In this document: piece after piece, positions 51,923 to 60,735 of the stretch
How positions within the stretch are numbered: the stretch's first letter is position 1
Layout of the letters: each line of letters begins with the position of its first letter
NCBI RefSeq assembly: GCF_000739655.1
Contig: NZ_BATR01000075.1
Coordinates: 112,098-176,097, forward strand
Origin: Verrucomicrobium sp. BvORR106
GTDB taxonomy: Bacteria > Verrucomicrobiota > Verrucomicrobiia > Verrucomicrobiales > Verrucomicrobiaceae
Direction: 5' to 3'
DNA: 64,000 nucleotides
Translations under genes and position numbers: made by a program
Notes under the pieces: generated by a model
Seen by the model: only the letters and a program-made list of their open reading frames with translations
Database searches by the model: none
What the model was told of the DNA's origin: nothing

Positions 51923-53185
51923 ATGAACCGCTTTGCTTCTGTGATGCTCCTGACGGCGCTGTGCGCGGTCGTTCGTGATACTGTTGTGGTGGCGGCTGAG
52001 GAGGCGGCGAAGGCTGCGCCTGCGGTGAAGCCTGCACCTGTGGTGCAGCCGGGGGCGGTGGACTTTATTGATACGAGCTTCGAGAACGCATCGCCGCTGT
52101 GGTATGAGTTCGCTGCGGATGGCACGGTGATGGTGAACTTGAACTATGACCACCAGCGTAGCTCGCTGAACCGGGCGGCGGGGCATTTCCACTTCCGCCT
52201 GCAGGCGCCCAAGGGGCGGCGGGTGACGCTGGAGTTCGTGAACCTGAAAAACGTGTGGAACAACACGCCGGGATCGGTGGGGAAGGAGATCAAGCAGGTG
52301 GTGGTGTCGCAGGATGGGCGGAACTGGACGCCGGTGCCCACGGAGTCGCCGGAGGATGGTCGCGTGCGGGTGACGCTGGAGATGCCGGGGGAGTCGCTCT
52401 TTGTGGCGCGGGCGGAGCCGTACCGCCTGTCTGACCTGAACCGCTTGCTCGAGGAAATAAAGTCCAACCCGCTGGTGCAGGTGACGCCGATCGGCAAGAC
52501 GGTGCAGGGCCGCCAGATCGAGATCTTGCGCGTGGGTCGGGATTCCGCCCCCAAGACCATCTTCATCCGCGCCCGGGCGCACCCCTGGGAGCCGGCGGGG
52601 AACTGGGTGGTGGAGGGGCTGGTGCGCCGCCTGCTGAAGGGGGATGCCCTGGCGGAGAAGTGTCTGGCGCAGTACCGGGTGTGCATCCTGCCGATGGCGA
52701 ACAAGGACGGCGTGGAGCGCGGGGGTACGAGGTTTAACCTGGGCGGGAAGGATCTGAACCGCGAGTGGGACAAGCCGGCGGATCCGCAACTGGCACCGGA
52801 GAACGCGGCGCTGGAGCGCTGGCTGGAGGCGGAGATCCAGGCGGGCCGCCGGCCTGCGCTGGCGCTGGACCTGCACAATGATGGCAACGGCCTGCTGCAC
52901 CTGAGCCGCCCGGAGGGGCCGGAGGGCGAGAAGCATCTGGCGCGCATGCTGGCGTTTGAAAAAAGCCTGCGGGCGCACACGTGGTTCACGGAGGGCTCCT
53001 CGAAGCCGAGCTTCCGCAACCCGGGATCTCTGGGGGAGGGCTGGTTCGCCCGCTACGGCGTGGATGCCGCGATCCTGGAGTTCAACTGCAACTACATCGC
53101 GGGGCTCAAGGAGCCGGCGATGGGAAGGGGTTGGCTGGCGTTTGGCGGGGGGTTGGCGGAAGCGTTCGCAGCAGTAACTCAGTAA
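51923..53185 (+). CDS. Secreted M14-type zinc carboxypeptidase
   Basis: A signal peptide (MNRFASVMLLTALCAVVRDT) precedes a beta-rich domain (about 45-160: WYEFAADGTVMVNLNYDHQR). The peptidase part has ARAHPWEPAGNWVVEGLVRR with zinc ligands His220 and Glu223, LNREWD, LDLHND with His318, and ILEFNCN with catalytic Glu386. This is the full active-site set for M14 (funnelin) peptidases, with a beta-sandwich placed first as in the AGBL/CPC-type members. It is secreted and probably trims peptides or wall fragments. Confidence 0.88.
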   Translation: MNRFASVMLLTALCAVVRDTVVVAAEEAAKAAPAVKPAPVVQPGAVDFIDTSFENASPLWYEFAADGTVMVNLNYDHQRSSLNRAAGHFHFRLQAPKGRRVTLEFVNLKNVWNNTPGSVGKEIKQVVVSQDGRNWTPVPTESPEDGRVRVTLEMPGESLFVARAEPYRLSDLNRLLEEIKSNPLVQVTPIGKTVQGRQIEILRVGRDSAPKTIFIRARAHPWEPAGNWVVEGLVRRLLKGDALAEKCLAQYRVCILPMANKDGVERGGTRFNLGGKDLNREWDKPADPQLAPENAALERWLEAEIQAGRRPALALDLHNDGNGLLHLSRPEGPEGEKHLARMLAFEKSLRAHTWFTEGSSKPSFRNPGSLGEGWFARYGVDAAILEFNCNYIAGLKEPAMGRGWLAFGGGLAEAFAAVTQ

Positions 53186-53348
53186 TTCGGTAATTCAGTA
53201 AACCAGTGATTCAGTGGCGCGGTCAGTGAGCTCTGCGGTGTTTTCATCCAGCATCACTCCGATACTCCATTTCTCCAGCACTCCAATACTCCCGTATTCC
53301 ACAACTCCATCGTTTCAGTATTTCATCAATCCAACACTCCATAACATC

Positions 53349-54797
53349 GTGAAAGCACCCTCTCTCTTCCTCTTCCTCGCTTTGACGGCGGGGGCTGCCT
53401 TTGGTCAAAACAACGTGCCGCCGGCGGGATTTACGGCGCTTTTTAATGGCAAGGATCTCTCTGGCTGGTTCGGCATGGGCACGCGGGATCCGGCGGAGCT
53501 CAAGGCGATGACGGCGGCGGAGCTGGCGGACTACAAGAAGAAATCTGTGGAAGGCGGGCTGACGGATGCCAAGGGCAAGGTGAGTGAGGACCACGTGAAC
53601 GCGCACTGGAAGGTGCTGGACGGGGAGCTGGTCAACGATGGCAAGGGTCTGTACCTGACGACGGACAAGGACTACGGCGACATCGAGCTGTGGGTGGACT
53701 ACAAGATGCTCCCGCTGGGGGACAGCGGCATCTACTTGCGCGGCATCCCGCAGGTGCAGATCTGGGACTACACGGAGGAGGCAAAGTTCAAGCTGGGCGC
53801 GGACAAGGGCTCCGGCGGTCTATGGAATAACAAGAGCGAGGAGGGCAAGCACCCGCTGAAGCGCATGGACAAGGCCTTCGGTGAGTGGAACACGTTCCAC
53901 ATCAAGATGATCGGCGAGCGCGTGACGGTGAAGCTGAACGGTGAGGTGGTGGTGAAGAATGCGCCGCTGGAGAACTTCTTTGCCAACAAGAAGTCGGGCT
54001 ACCTGGCCTATGGCAAGCCGGCGGCGGGTCAGGGACAGGCGGCGGCGGCTGCGGCATCGAAGCTGCCCAACGGGTACATGCCCGACCCAATCGCGGTCAA
54101 GGGGCCGATCCAGCTGCAGACGCACGGGAGCGAGATCCGCTGGCGCAATGTCTTTGTGCGTGAGCTCTCGGCTGATGAGGCGAACAAGGAGCTGGCGGCG
54201 CAGGATGCGGAGGGGTTCGTGGAATTGATCAATGGCAGGGACCTGAGCAACTGGCAGGGCGCGGTGGACAGCTATGAGGTGAAGAACGGCGCGATCGTGT
54301 GCAAGCCGGGCAAGGGCGGGGACCTGCTGACGAAGGAGGAGTTTGAGAACGGGAAGATCCGCATTGAGTTCAAGCTGCCGCCTGCAGGAAACAACGGCAT
54401 CGCGCTGCGCACGCCGCTGGGCGGGCACTCGGCCGCGGACGGCCTGGAGATCCAGGTGCTGGACAGCGATGGGTACAACGCGAAGCAAGCTGCGGCGGGC
54501 AAGCCGGGGCTGAAGCCGGAGCAGTATCACGGCTCGCTCTACTTTTGCGCGGGGGCGAAGCACGGCTACCTGCGCCCGGCAGGCGAGTGGAACTTCCAGG
54601 AGATCGAGGTGCAGGGCCAGAAGATCAAGGTGACGCTGAACGGGACGAAGATCCTGGATGTGGACATTGACTCCTTTGACCGGAGCCAGATGCCGAAGCC
54701 GCCGAAGGGCCTGGACGTGCGGAAGGGGTACATCGGGTTCGCCGGGCACAGTGATCCGGTGGAGTTCCGGAGTTTCAAGGTGAAGAAGGGTTCTTAG
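53349..54797 (+). CDS. Secreted protein with two DUF1080 (3-keto-disaccharide hydrolase) domains
   Basis: The GTG at 53349 starts a signal peptide (VKAPSLFLFLALTAGAAFGQ). Domain one (about 25-290) reads FTALFNGKDLSGWFGMGTRD, YGDIELWVDYKMLPLGDSGI and YLRGIPQVQIWDY, and domain two (about 305-480) reads VELINGRDLSNWQGA, FKLPPAGNNGIALRTPLGG and LEIQVLDSDGY. These are two copies of the DUF1080 lectin-like fold that cleave 3-keto-glycosides or bind sugars. The order F-x-x-L-F-N-G-K-D-L-S-G-W is diagnostic. It is the third plus-strand secreted gene. Confidence 0.88.
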   Translation: MKAPSLFLFLALTAGAAFGQNNVPPAGFTALFNGKDLSGWFGMGTRDPAELKAMTAAELADYKKKSVEGGLTDAKGKVSEDHVNAHWKVLDGELVNDGKGLYLTTDKDYGDIELWVDYKMLPLGDSGIYLRGIPQVQIWDYTEEAKFKLGADKGSGGLWNNKSEEGKHPLKRMDKAFGEWNTFHIKMIGERVTVKLNGEVVVKNAPLENFFANKKSGYLAYGKPAAGQGQAAAAAASKLPNGYMPDPIAVKGPIQLQTHGSEIRWRNVFVRELSADEANKELAAQDAEGFVELINGRDLSNWQGAVDSYEVKNGAIVCKPGKGGDLLTKEEFENGKIRIEFKLPPAGNNGIALRTPLGGHSAADGLEIQVLDSDGYNAKQAAAGKPGLKPEQYHGSLYFCAGAKHGYLRPAGEWNFQEIEVQGQKIKVTLNGTKILDVDIDSFDRSQMPKPPKGLDVRKGYIGFAGHSDPVEFRSFKVKKGS

Positions 54798-54926
54798 TGC
54801 TTGGTGCTTGGTGCTTGGTGCTTGGTGCTTGGTGCTTGGTGCTTGGTGCTTGGTGCTTGGTGCTTGGTGCTTGGTGCTTGGTGCTTGGTGCTTGGTGCTT
54901 GGTGCTTGGTGCTTGGTGCTTGGTGC
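54797..54926. repeat. 7-bp tandem repeat (gtgcttg), about 18 copies
   Basis: The exact heptamer gtgcttg repeats about 18 times right after the stop of the DUF1080 gene. It is the longest of the 7-bp arrays in the window and gives a perfect 7-residue repeated peptide in each frame on either strand, none of which is coding. Confidence 0.95.
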
Positions 54927-55717
54927 CTTTTTGCGCGTTATGTCATGAACCCGGAGGGTTCGCCATGAATAGCCATGGGTGAAGGGAGCGTAGCGAACGC
55001 AACCCATGGTGGGTGGATTGGAAATTTCTACCGCGGAGCGGTAGTCCTATCGCCCTGCGAACCCCACACGCACTTCCCGAGATGCGCCCACGCAGACCTC
55101 GACCGCGATGGGCCTACCGCTCCGCGGTAGAGTGGCGGGTGGGCGTTTTCCAGGGGTAGCCCTCGCTCCGCTCGGTCGACCCCTGGCTATTCATGGTGAA
55201 CCCTCCGGGTTCGGGGTGGGGCGAGGGCGGTAAGCGGTGAGTGGTAGGCGACACTAGGCGGAGGGGTGTGTCCGGGGTGAGGTTCCTACGATGTCGGAGG
55301 CTCTGGGACGTGCTTTTAACCAAGCAGTGTCAGCATCTGGATGCGAAGCATCTTTGGAGTGCGCGCGGGAACCGCCGCTTTGGCGGCGCTTGTGAGGGTA
55401 TAGAACCTGGGCGTGGGAGCAGGGCGGGAGACGGTGTAGCTCCGATGGCGATTGGAGTGTCCTCGAACCTCAACAGGTCTTCCGAAAGCGGCGCTTCACG
55501 CACGCACTCCACAGCGGCTTCGCCGCCAGGTGTTGGGAGCGAGGTGGTGGCTTGAGGGTTGTGGGGCCTTCCGGTGTCGCGAGGACGTTCGACTGAGGGC
55601 TTCTGCAAGATGCAGAAGCCGGCACGCTGGAAGCGCGCGGTCCCCGATGACTCGGTGTTGGGATTTCAAGGCAATGATCCGCATGAATTGGTAGCGGCGG
55701 CCGTATTGGTGAGAACC
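54927..55717. repeat. Gene-free interval with composite repeat and direct repeat arm A
   Basis: A repeat shared with 17700-17802 is at about 55108-55215 (hairpin ctaccgctccgcggtag, tggtgaaccctccgggttcg). From about 55225 to 55577 the sequence is a direct repeat (arm A) of 57066-57452 (arm B), with R6 at 55339-55397 and the gaaagcggcgcttcacgcac unit at 55486-55556 inside it. No gene is supported. Confidence 0.85.
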
Positions 55718-57091
55718 ATGAAGTTTGCCGTGTTTCCTTCGCTGGTCCGGGTGTTTTTGATATCTGGGATGCTGGCGGGGTCGGCGGTGACGCAGGCGGC
55801 GGATCCGGCGCCCGCATCGGCACCACTGCCTCAGGACTGGCAGGTGCTGGCGGCGGAGCGGGCGCGGTTGCTCTCACGCGTGAAGTGGACGCCGGTGGCG
55901 GAGACGATGCCGAACCGCAGTGGCGGTTTTTTTGAGAAGGGGCGGGAGTACACGGGGGTGCCGTACTCCAGTGTGAAGTCAGTGGGGCGTTACATTGGTT
56001 TTGACGTGGGGCTGCGTACGTTCCTGGCGGCGGTTGAGAATCCGCGCAGTGTGCTCTACACGGAGACGCTGGCGGGGAAGACGGCGAATGCGGCGGGCTT
56101 CTACGGTGCGGTGTGCTCCTCCTACACGAGCTATGCGCTGCAGTGCGGTCTGCCGGAGGTGAGCCGCCGCTATGGGCCGGGGGTGAGCCAGGGGATCGTG
56201 CTGGTGAGTCCGCAATCAGCGCAGGCGGCGCAGGTGGGGGATGTGATCTACACGCCGCATGAGACGGAGACCTCGGGTTCGCATGTGGAGCTGGTGACGG
56301 CGGTGACGCGGGATGCGGCGGGCCGGGTGGCGACGGTGCTGGTGGAGGAGAGCCGGCCGCCGACGACGAGGGTGACGGAGCGGCGGGCGGAGGCGTTTGA
56401 TGCGCATCTGGCGACGCGGAACAAGCAGCTCTTCCGCGTGACGGATCTGAATACCTGGCGCGGGGCGAACCGCGCGGAGACGCTGGGCTTCCCCAATTAC
56501 GAGATGGATGCGAAGGCGCCGGTGGTGAATCGCACGCTGCTGCTGGATCTGGGGGACCGGGTGCCGTATCAAAAGGGGCAGCCGGTGAAGATGAATGTGA
56601 TGGATCGCGATGCGCTGGGGGTGAAGACGCTGGTGATCCGCTGCGGCGGGGAGGTGGTGGAGGAGGTGCCTCTGAAGGGTGCGGGCGTGGTGGAGCGCAC
56701 GTTCACCCGCTGCGGGGACTACACGGCGCAGGTGGTGCGGCCAGATGGTTCAGTGAGCCAGGCGTGCGAGTTCGCGGTGTGCGACCTCGAGCTGAAGCTG
56801 CCGGAGTCAGGGCGGGTGTCGATGTCCGAGGCGTGGCCGGTGCGTTTTGGCTCCACGAACCTGAAGGTGATCGCGGTCTATCTTTCGAACGAGGCGGACA
56901 CGTATGGGCGGCATTCTCACTTTGTCACCGAGGAACAGCGCCGGCAGGGGGCGCTGGTGGTGCCCGCGGGTTTGCTGAAGAAGCCGGGGAAGATCCAGGT
57001 GTGGCTGATCGGCGAGCACGGGCTGGGGCGGCTGAAGGTACGGCGCGATGTGGTGGGGGAGGGGGCGAGGGCGGTGAGTGGTAAGTGGTAA
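55718..57091 (+). CDS. Secreted NlpC/P60-like cysteine peptidase
   Basis: The start at 55718 gives a signal peptide (MKFAVFPSLVRVFLISGMLA). The catalytic core has AAGFYGAVCSSYTSYALQCG with Cys133, then VGDVIYTPHETETSGSHVEL with His189, the order of a NlpC/P60 or CHAP-type amidase. The C-terminal half (about 270-455) is beta-rich and could be a cell-wall-facing domain. The last residues (RAVSGKW) lie inside the repeat arm B, so the end of the coding region may have been changed when the repeat arrived. It is bracketed by direct repeats. Confidence 0.75.
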   Translation: MKFAVFPSLVRVFLISGMLAGSAVTQAADPAPASAPLPQDWQVLAAERARLLSRVKWTPVAETMPNRSGGFFEKGREYTGVPYSSVKSVGRYIGFDVGLRTFLAAVENPRSVLYTETLAGKTANAAGFYGAVCSSYTSYALQCGLPEVSRRYGPGVSQGIVLVSPQSAQAAQVGDVIYTPHETETSGSHVELVTAVTRDAAGRVATVLVEESRPPTTRVTERRAEAFDAHLATRNKQLFRVTDLNTWRGANRAETLGFPNYEMDAKAPVVNRTLLLDLGDRVPYQKGQPVKMNVMDRDALGVKTLVIRCGGEVVEEVPLKGAGVVERTFTRCGDYTAQVVRPDGSVSQACEFAVCDLELKLPESGRVSMSEAWPVRFGSTNLKVIAVYLSNEADTYGRHSHFVTEEQRRQGALVVPAGLLKKPGKIQVWLIGEHGLGRLKVRRDVVGEGARAVSGKW

Positions 57092-57618
57092 GTGGTAAGT
57101 GGTAGGCGACACAAGGCGGAGGTGTGTGTCCGGGGTGAGGTGCCTACGATGTCGGAGGCTCTGGCACGTGCTCTGAACCAAGCAGTGCCATCACCTGGAT
57201 ACGAAGCATCTTTGGGAGTGCGCGCGGGAACCGCCGCTCTGGCGGCGCTTGTGAGGGGATAGAACCCTGGCGTGGGAGCAGGGAGGGGGTCTGCTGGGTC
57301 GGTGAAGGGGGGGCTTCGGTCGGGCGTTTTGGTGGCTCGAACCTCAACAGGACTCCCTAAAGCGGCGCTTCACGCACGCACTCCACAGCGGCTGCGCCGC
57401 CAGGTGTTGGGAGCGAGGTGGTGGCTTGATGGTTGTGGGGCCTTCCGGTGTCGGAGGCTCTGTGATGGGCGGCAGACTTGTTGCTCCCAGAGTCTGGATG
57501 CGAAGCATCTTTGGGAGTGCGCGCGGGAACCGCCGCTTTGGTGGCGCTTGTGAGGTGCTAGAACCCTGGCGTGGGAGCAGGGGCGTGAGGCGGTCGTCTG
57601 GCGACGGGGAGGGAGCGC
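57092..57618. repeat. Gene-free interval with direct repeat arm B
   Basis: Arm B of the long direct repeat covers about 57066-57452. It includes R6 at 57199-57256 and the gaaagcggcgcttcacgcac unit at 57358-57429. A second R6 copy is at 57496-57553. A 7-bp repeat (gtaagtg) stands at 57076-57098. Confidence 0.85.
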
Positions 57619-58374
57619 TCATCCCTTGACGTTGACGTCAAAGAGGAACTCGTGGGTTTCCCCGTCGATCGTCACGCTCAGGACGAGTGGCTTCTGGCTG
57701 CGAATGTCCTGGGACCACATCTTGATGACTCCGTCTGCGATCTGCCCGGGGGCGACGGTGTTGCGCCGGAGCATGGTGGAGAGATCGTTGAGGTGACCGT
57801 CACGAGCTGCGGCGATGGAGGTGAGCTGGTTGCTGGTGTTGGCGTTGATCTGAGCGATGATGGCGGCGGAGGCGGCGGGATTGTAAGTGGTGGAGACTCC
57901 GGAGTAGGTACCGTGTGCGTAGCCCCCGCTGCCATAGGCACTGGCACTGCCGTAGCTGTAAGTGGTCTGCGGAGCGCTCGCCGCGATGGTCTGGGAGGCG
58001 GCATTCATCGAGGTGGCGAGGGCCAGCAGGGCTGCCTGGGTGTTGATCTTGCGCTCCAGCTCCTGTGCGGTGAGGACGCGGACTTTCTTGCCGCCGGAGG
58101 TGGCGGTGACGTTGGCGGTGGAGAAGTCGAGGGTGCTCCGGCTGCGGTTGGCGAAGCCGATGTACACGGCGGGGAGCTGCCAGAGCTCGGCGCCAAAGGT
58201 GTCTGTCAGCAGCGCTGCGGTGACGTGGTGCTTCTTTTGCGACTTCAGCACGGGCACGCCCTGCTGGTACACGGGCTTGATGGGGCTGGTGCTGGCGACG
58301 GCCAGCGTACGGGTGCAGGACGAAACGGAAAAAAGGAGGGTGAACGTGACAACTGCGAGGAAAAACTGACGCAT
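57619..58374 (-). CDS. Lipoprotein of unknown function
   Basis: The start at 58374 gives a lipoprotein signal (MRQFFLAVVTFTLLFSVSSC) with Cys at residue 20. The mature part has a first strand-rich portion (VYIGFANRSRSTLDFSTANV, KKVRVLTAQELERKINTQAA), a central Gly/Ser/Tyr-rich low-complexity stretch (TTYSYGSASAYGSGGYAHGT) and a C-terminal beta portion (PLVLSVTIDGETHEFLFDVN). The family is unknown to me. Longer frame extensions upstream are encoded by the 15-bp repeat. Confidence 0.78.
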   Translation of the reverse strand: MRQFFLAVVTFTLLFSVSSCTRTLAVASTSPIKPVYQQGVPVLKSQKKHHVTAALLTDTFGAELWQLPAVYIGFANRSRSTLDFSTANVTATSGGKKVRVLTAQELERKINTQAALLALATSMNAASQTIAASAPQTTYSYGSASAYGSGGYAHGTYSGVSTTYNPAASAAIIAQINANTSNQLTSIAAARDGHLNDLSTMLRRNTVAPGQIADGVIKMWSQDIRSQKPLVLSVTIDGETHEFLFDVNVKG

Positions 58375-58411
58375 AGATGGCGACGGTAGCATGGCTGTCA
58401 ATCGGGGGGCG

Positions 58412-58515
58412 GGAGTGATGGAGTGATGGAGTGATGGAGTGAGGCGGAAGGGAGTGAGGCGGAAGGGAGTGAGGCGGAAGGGAGTGAGGCGGAAGGGAGT
58501 GAGGCGGAAGGGAGT
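58412..58515. repeat. 8-bp and 15-bp tandem repeats
   Basis: The 8-bp unit gagtgatg (58412-58440) is followed by five copies of gaggcggaagggagt (58441-58515). A variant of the gagccggttggcacaaccgg hairpin is at 58549-58580 (gagccgacggagaccgtcgg). The rest of 58516-58815 shows no gene. Confidence 0.9.
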
Positions 58516-58815
58516 GGTTTGGGTGTTTGGGCGCGAACCGCTCCGGCGCACTGAGCCGACGGAGACCGTCGGACTACGGCCGTGGCGGGGGCGTGCTGGG
58601 AATGTAGAAGAGCCGTCCCGGCTCTTGGGCGGTGGGGATCTTGGAAACTACGGTAGAGGGGCGGGAGCGTCCTGGGGCGGGGCGGGGCTGCTTGGGGATC
58701 CGCGTTCGCACGAACGCAACCACGAGCTTCCCGTGGGGCGAGCTGTGGATCATCACCCCTTACCGACCTGCCGTCCATCGGCCCCCACCACTTACCGCCC
58801 CACCCCCCACCTCTT

Positions 58816-58934
58816 ACCGAACTAAGCCGCTTCGCGCAGGCCTTCGACGACGCGGGCGGGGTCGCGCACGCGCTCGAGGATGTGCTTCAGGAGCTGGCCG
58901 CGCTCGCCGGCGCGGGTGAGGGTGAGCAGGTGGG
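58816..58934 (-). pseudogene. 3' remnant of a ribbon-helix-helix gene (cassette flank A)
   Basis: This encodes HLLTLTRAGERGQLLKHILE and RVRDPARVVEGLREAA plus a stop, almost exactly the last third of the gene at 60742-61059, with two codons deleted and a Glu-to-Lys change. The match is in frame and starts directly at the stop codon of the neighbouring cassette gene (58935). It marks one end of the insert. Confidence 0.85.
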
Positions 58935-59759
58935 TCACAATAAGTGCATCTGGTCCTCATAGGGAATAGGAAGCACCCCGATGATTACCCAGGGGTTTGG
59001 CGCTCGGAAGTGATACTCTTGGGTGGTACCGAGGAAGAAATGGAGGTCCTTGCGGGTGAAGTCGCCAAAGTACTTTTCTCGTACCTTCTCAAGGGCCTGC
59101 TTTTCGTTGTTGTGGCAGCGTCTTAGGCAGTTCCAGTAGAGTGCGCCGGCCTCCCAGTCCAGAACTTGAAGTTCGCTTGCTTTTCCCGCCTCATCTTCGA
59201 ACCGGTAAGAAAAGCTGTACGGGAGTTTGGGCACCAAGGAGAAACTTTCCCTCCATGCCTCTTCGGAAAAGAGGTCGCCTTGATCCACGCGGGCGCGCAT
59301 CTCCGCGATTTTGGTGGGATTCCATTGCCGTTCTTCCTCCTCTTCCCAAATGAACGCTCGAACTTTGGTGGGTTTGAAAATTGCGAGAGAGATTTGGTTG
59401 GATTTTGCTCCATCAATCAGTGTCTGGAGCCGCGTGTAAACCTTGGCTTGCTGAAGGAGGAGTTTCCGCCGTGTATGCCAGTTGTCTGAGGTGCCGACGT
59501 GGCCTGCGGTTACCATTTGCTTCATGTCAACCGGGTGGTGGGTTTCGGGCCGGGGGTCTTTTTTGCTTCGGACCACGTCGCACTCTACCCAGTCGTATTT
59601 TTTGTACTGTTCCTCCTCATGCAGCCGCCGGAATGGAACCGGATAGAGACGCACCCACGAGCCGTCTTCTCGAACCCCTGCTGTGCATACAGTCTCGCCA
59701 TATTTCCGCGAGAGAGTTGGGTAAGTCTTTACGGTGATGAGAATGCGTTCGCGAGACAT
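58935..59759 (-). CDS. Partner protein of the DUF488 cassette, unknown function
   Basis: The 274-residue product starts MSRERILITVKTYPTLSRKY, GETVCTAGVREDGSWVRLYP, VPFRRLHEEEQYKKYDWVEC. It continues through DNWHTRRKLLLQQAKVY and ends in PNPWVIIGVLPIPYEDQMHL. The phrase DGxWxRLYPxPFRxL...QxKKYxWxE is a shared mark of an uncharacterised family that accompanies DUF488 genes in accessory islands. It begins 16 bases after the DUF488 gene and its stop abuts the flank repeat. I do not know the activity. Confidence 0.7.
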   Translation of the reverse strand: MSRERILITVKTYPTLSRKYGETVCTAGVREDGSWVRLYPVPFRRLHEEEQYKKYDWVECDVVRSKKDPRPETHHPVDMKQMVTAGHVGTSDNWHTRRKLLLQQAKVYTRLQTLIDGAKSNQISLAIFKPTKVRAFIWEEEEERQWNPTKIAEMRARVDQGDLFSEEAWRESFSLVPKLPYSFSYRFEDEAGKASELQVLDWEAGALYWNCLRRCHNNEKQALEKVREKYFGDFTRKDLHFFLGTTQEYHFRAPNPWVIIGVLPIPYEDQMHLL

Positions 59760-59775
59760 GGGAATTGCGAGAGGG

Positions 59776-60672
59776 CTACAGATGAGTGGGCGTGAAAGTG
59801 GGCCCGAAGTCCCGCTCTAGTGCTCTGGCGACGCAATGTCGATGGCACTGATGCGGCAAATGTTCGTAGCAGGTCAGTGCGACACGTTGCCCAGACGCTA
59901 CCCAGCTGCGGATGAGTGAGAGGGCGGAGGTTTGCTTGGGCAGGCTTTCCCGTTCATACACGGCAAAGAGCTCATCGTAGTCGGTCTGTGTGTTTAGTTC
60001 CCTGCGCTCCTCCGAAGCGATTCCTAGCTCGGGCAGGTGCTCGTAGCGAATGCCAACGCCTTCGCACCCCCTTGCCAGGGTGCTTTTTGAGAAACCGTAT
60101 TTGCGACTGAGGGGATTGCGTCTCACATCGCAAAGGAGTGTTGCGCCTTGCCGTAGAAGGCGGTTCAGATAGTCTTCTAGGCTGCGGCCTTCGTAGCCAA
60201 TGGTGCAAATGCCAGGCTGTCCTGCCACTGGACGGACAGCTGTGATGGCGGCCAAGGTCTCGCTATCGCCCGCGAGAATGCGCTCGGCCATTTCGCTGCG
60301 GGTCGCATACCAAGGATGACGCCGGTAAACCTCCGCCACAAGGGCGTCCCCGCGAAGATGTTTCTGCCTTCGTGCAAACAGATCCATCTTTATCCGGATG
60401 GTGCCAGCCTTTGCGGCTGTAGCGCGTCCAGTGGGCGTAATTTTCCAGCTCCGTTCCTCGTCAGCGAGCATGCCGTTGGCGACCAGTTTACGTTTGTCTG
60501 CGTAGCTGGTAAACGAGAACCCTCCGAATCGGTAGGGCACGAAATCAAAAGATGGTGAATCTTCGACCTCCTTACAAAAGAGGAAGAGTAGTTTCTGGAA
60601 ATCTAGATTTCCCACGCTACCCCCGAGGGCATCAGTTAGGGCCAGTAGGCGTTTTTGCCGTTCGAAAAGCAT
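59776..60672 (-). CDS. DUF488 protein with N-terminal SocA/Panacea-like helical domain
   Basis: The start at 60672 (MLFERQKRLLALTDALGG) is preferred over a GTG at 60729. Residues 1-95 form a helical domain like the SocA/Panacea antitoxin fold (VGNLDFQKLLFLFCKEVED, YRFGGFSFTSYADKRKLVAN, ITPTGRATA). Residues about 145-298 are DUF488: ICTIGYEGRSLEDYLNRLLR, LLCDVRRNPLSRKYGFSKST, YEHLPELGI and VALTCYEHLPHQCHRHCVAR. The C-x-E-x-x-x-x-x-CHRxxxA end is the usual conserved signature. DUF488 proteins are thought to act on nucleic acids or modified nucleotides in stress or defence contexts. The function is unproven. Confidence 0.8.
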   Translation of the reverse strand: MLFERQKRLLALTDALGGSVGNLDFQKLLFLFCKEVEDSPSFDFVPYRFGGFSFTSYADKRKLVANGMLADEERSWKITPTGRATAAKAGTIRIKMDLFARRQKHLRGDALVAEVYRRHPWYATRSEMAERILAGDSETLAAITAVRPVAGQPGICTIGYEGRSLEDYLNRLLRQGATLLCDVRRNPLSRKYGFSKSTLARGCEGVGIRYEHLPELGIASEERRELNTQTDYDELFAVYERESLPKQTSALSLIRSWVASGQRVALTCYEHLPHQCHRHCVARALERDFGPTFTPTHL

Positions 60673-60735
60673 GTAATTAAGTAGTCCAAGCGTGTAGCAC
60701 TCGCAACCGAAGGTGGTGGCAGGTTTCACCGCCTC

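Noticed and set aside
51710..52978. Minus-strand open frame opposite the M14 peptidase
   Set aside because: Shadow; the plus strand contains the full zinc-peptidase active site.
54797..54926. The heptamer array as a CRISPR
   Set aside because: Units are contiguous with no spacers, and no cas genes are present.
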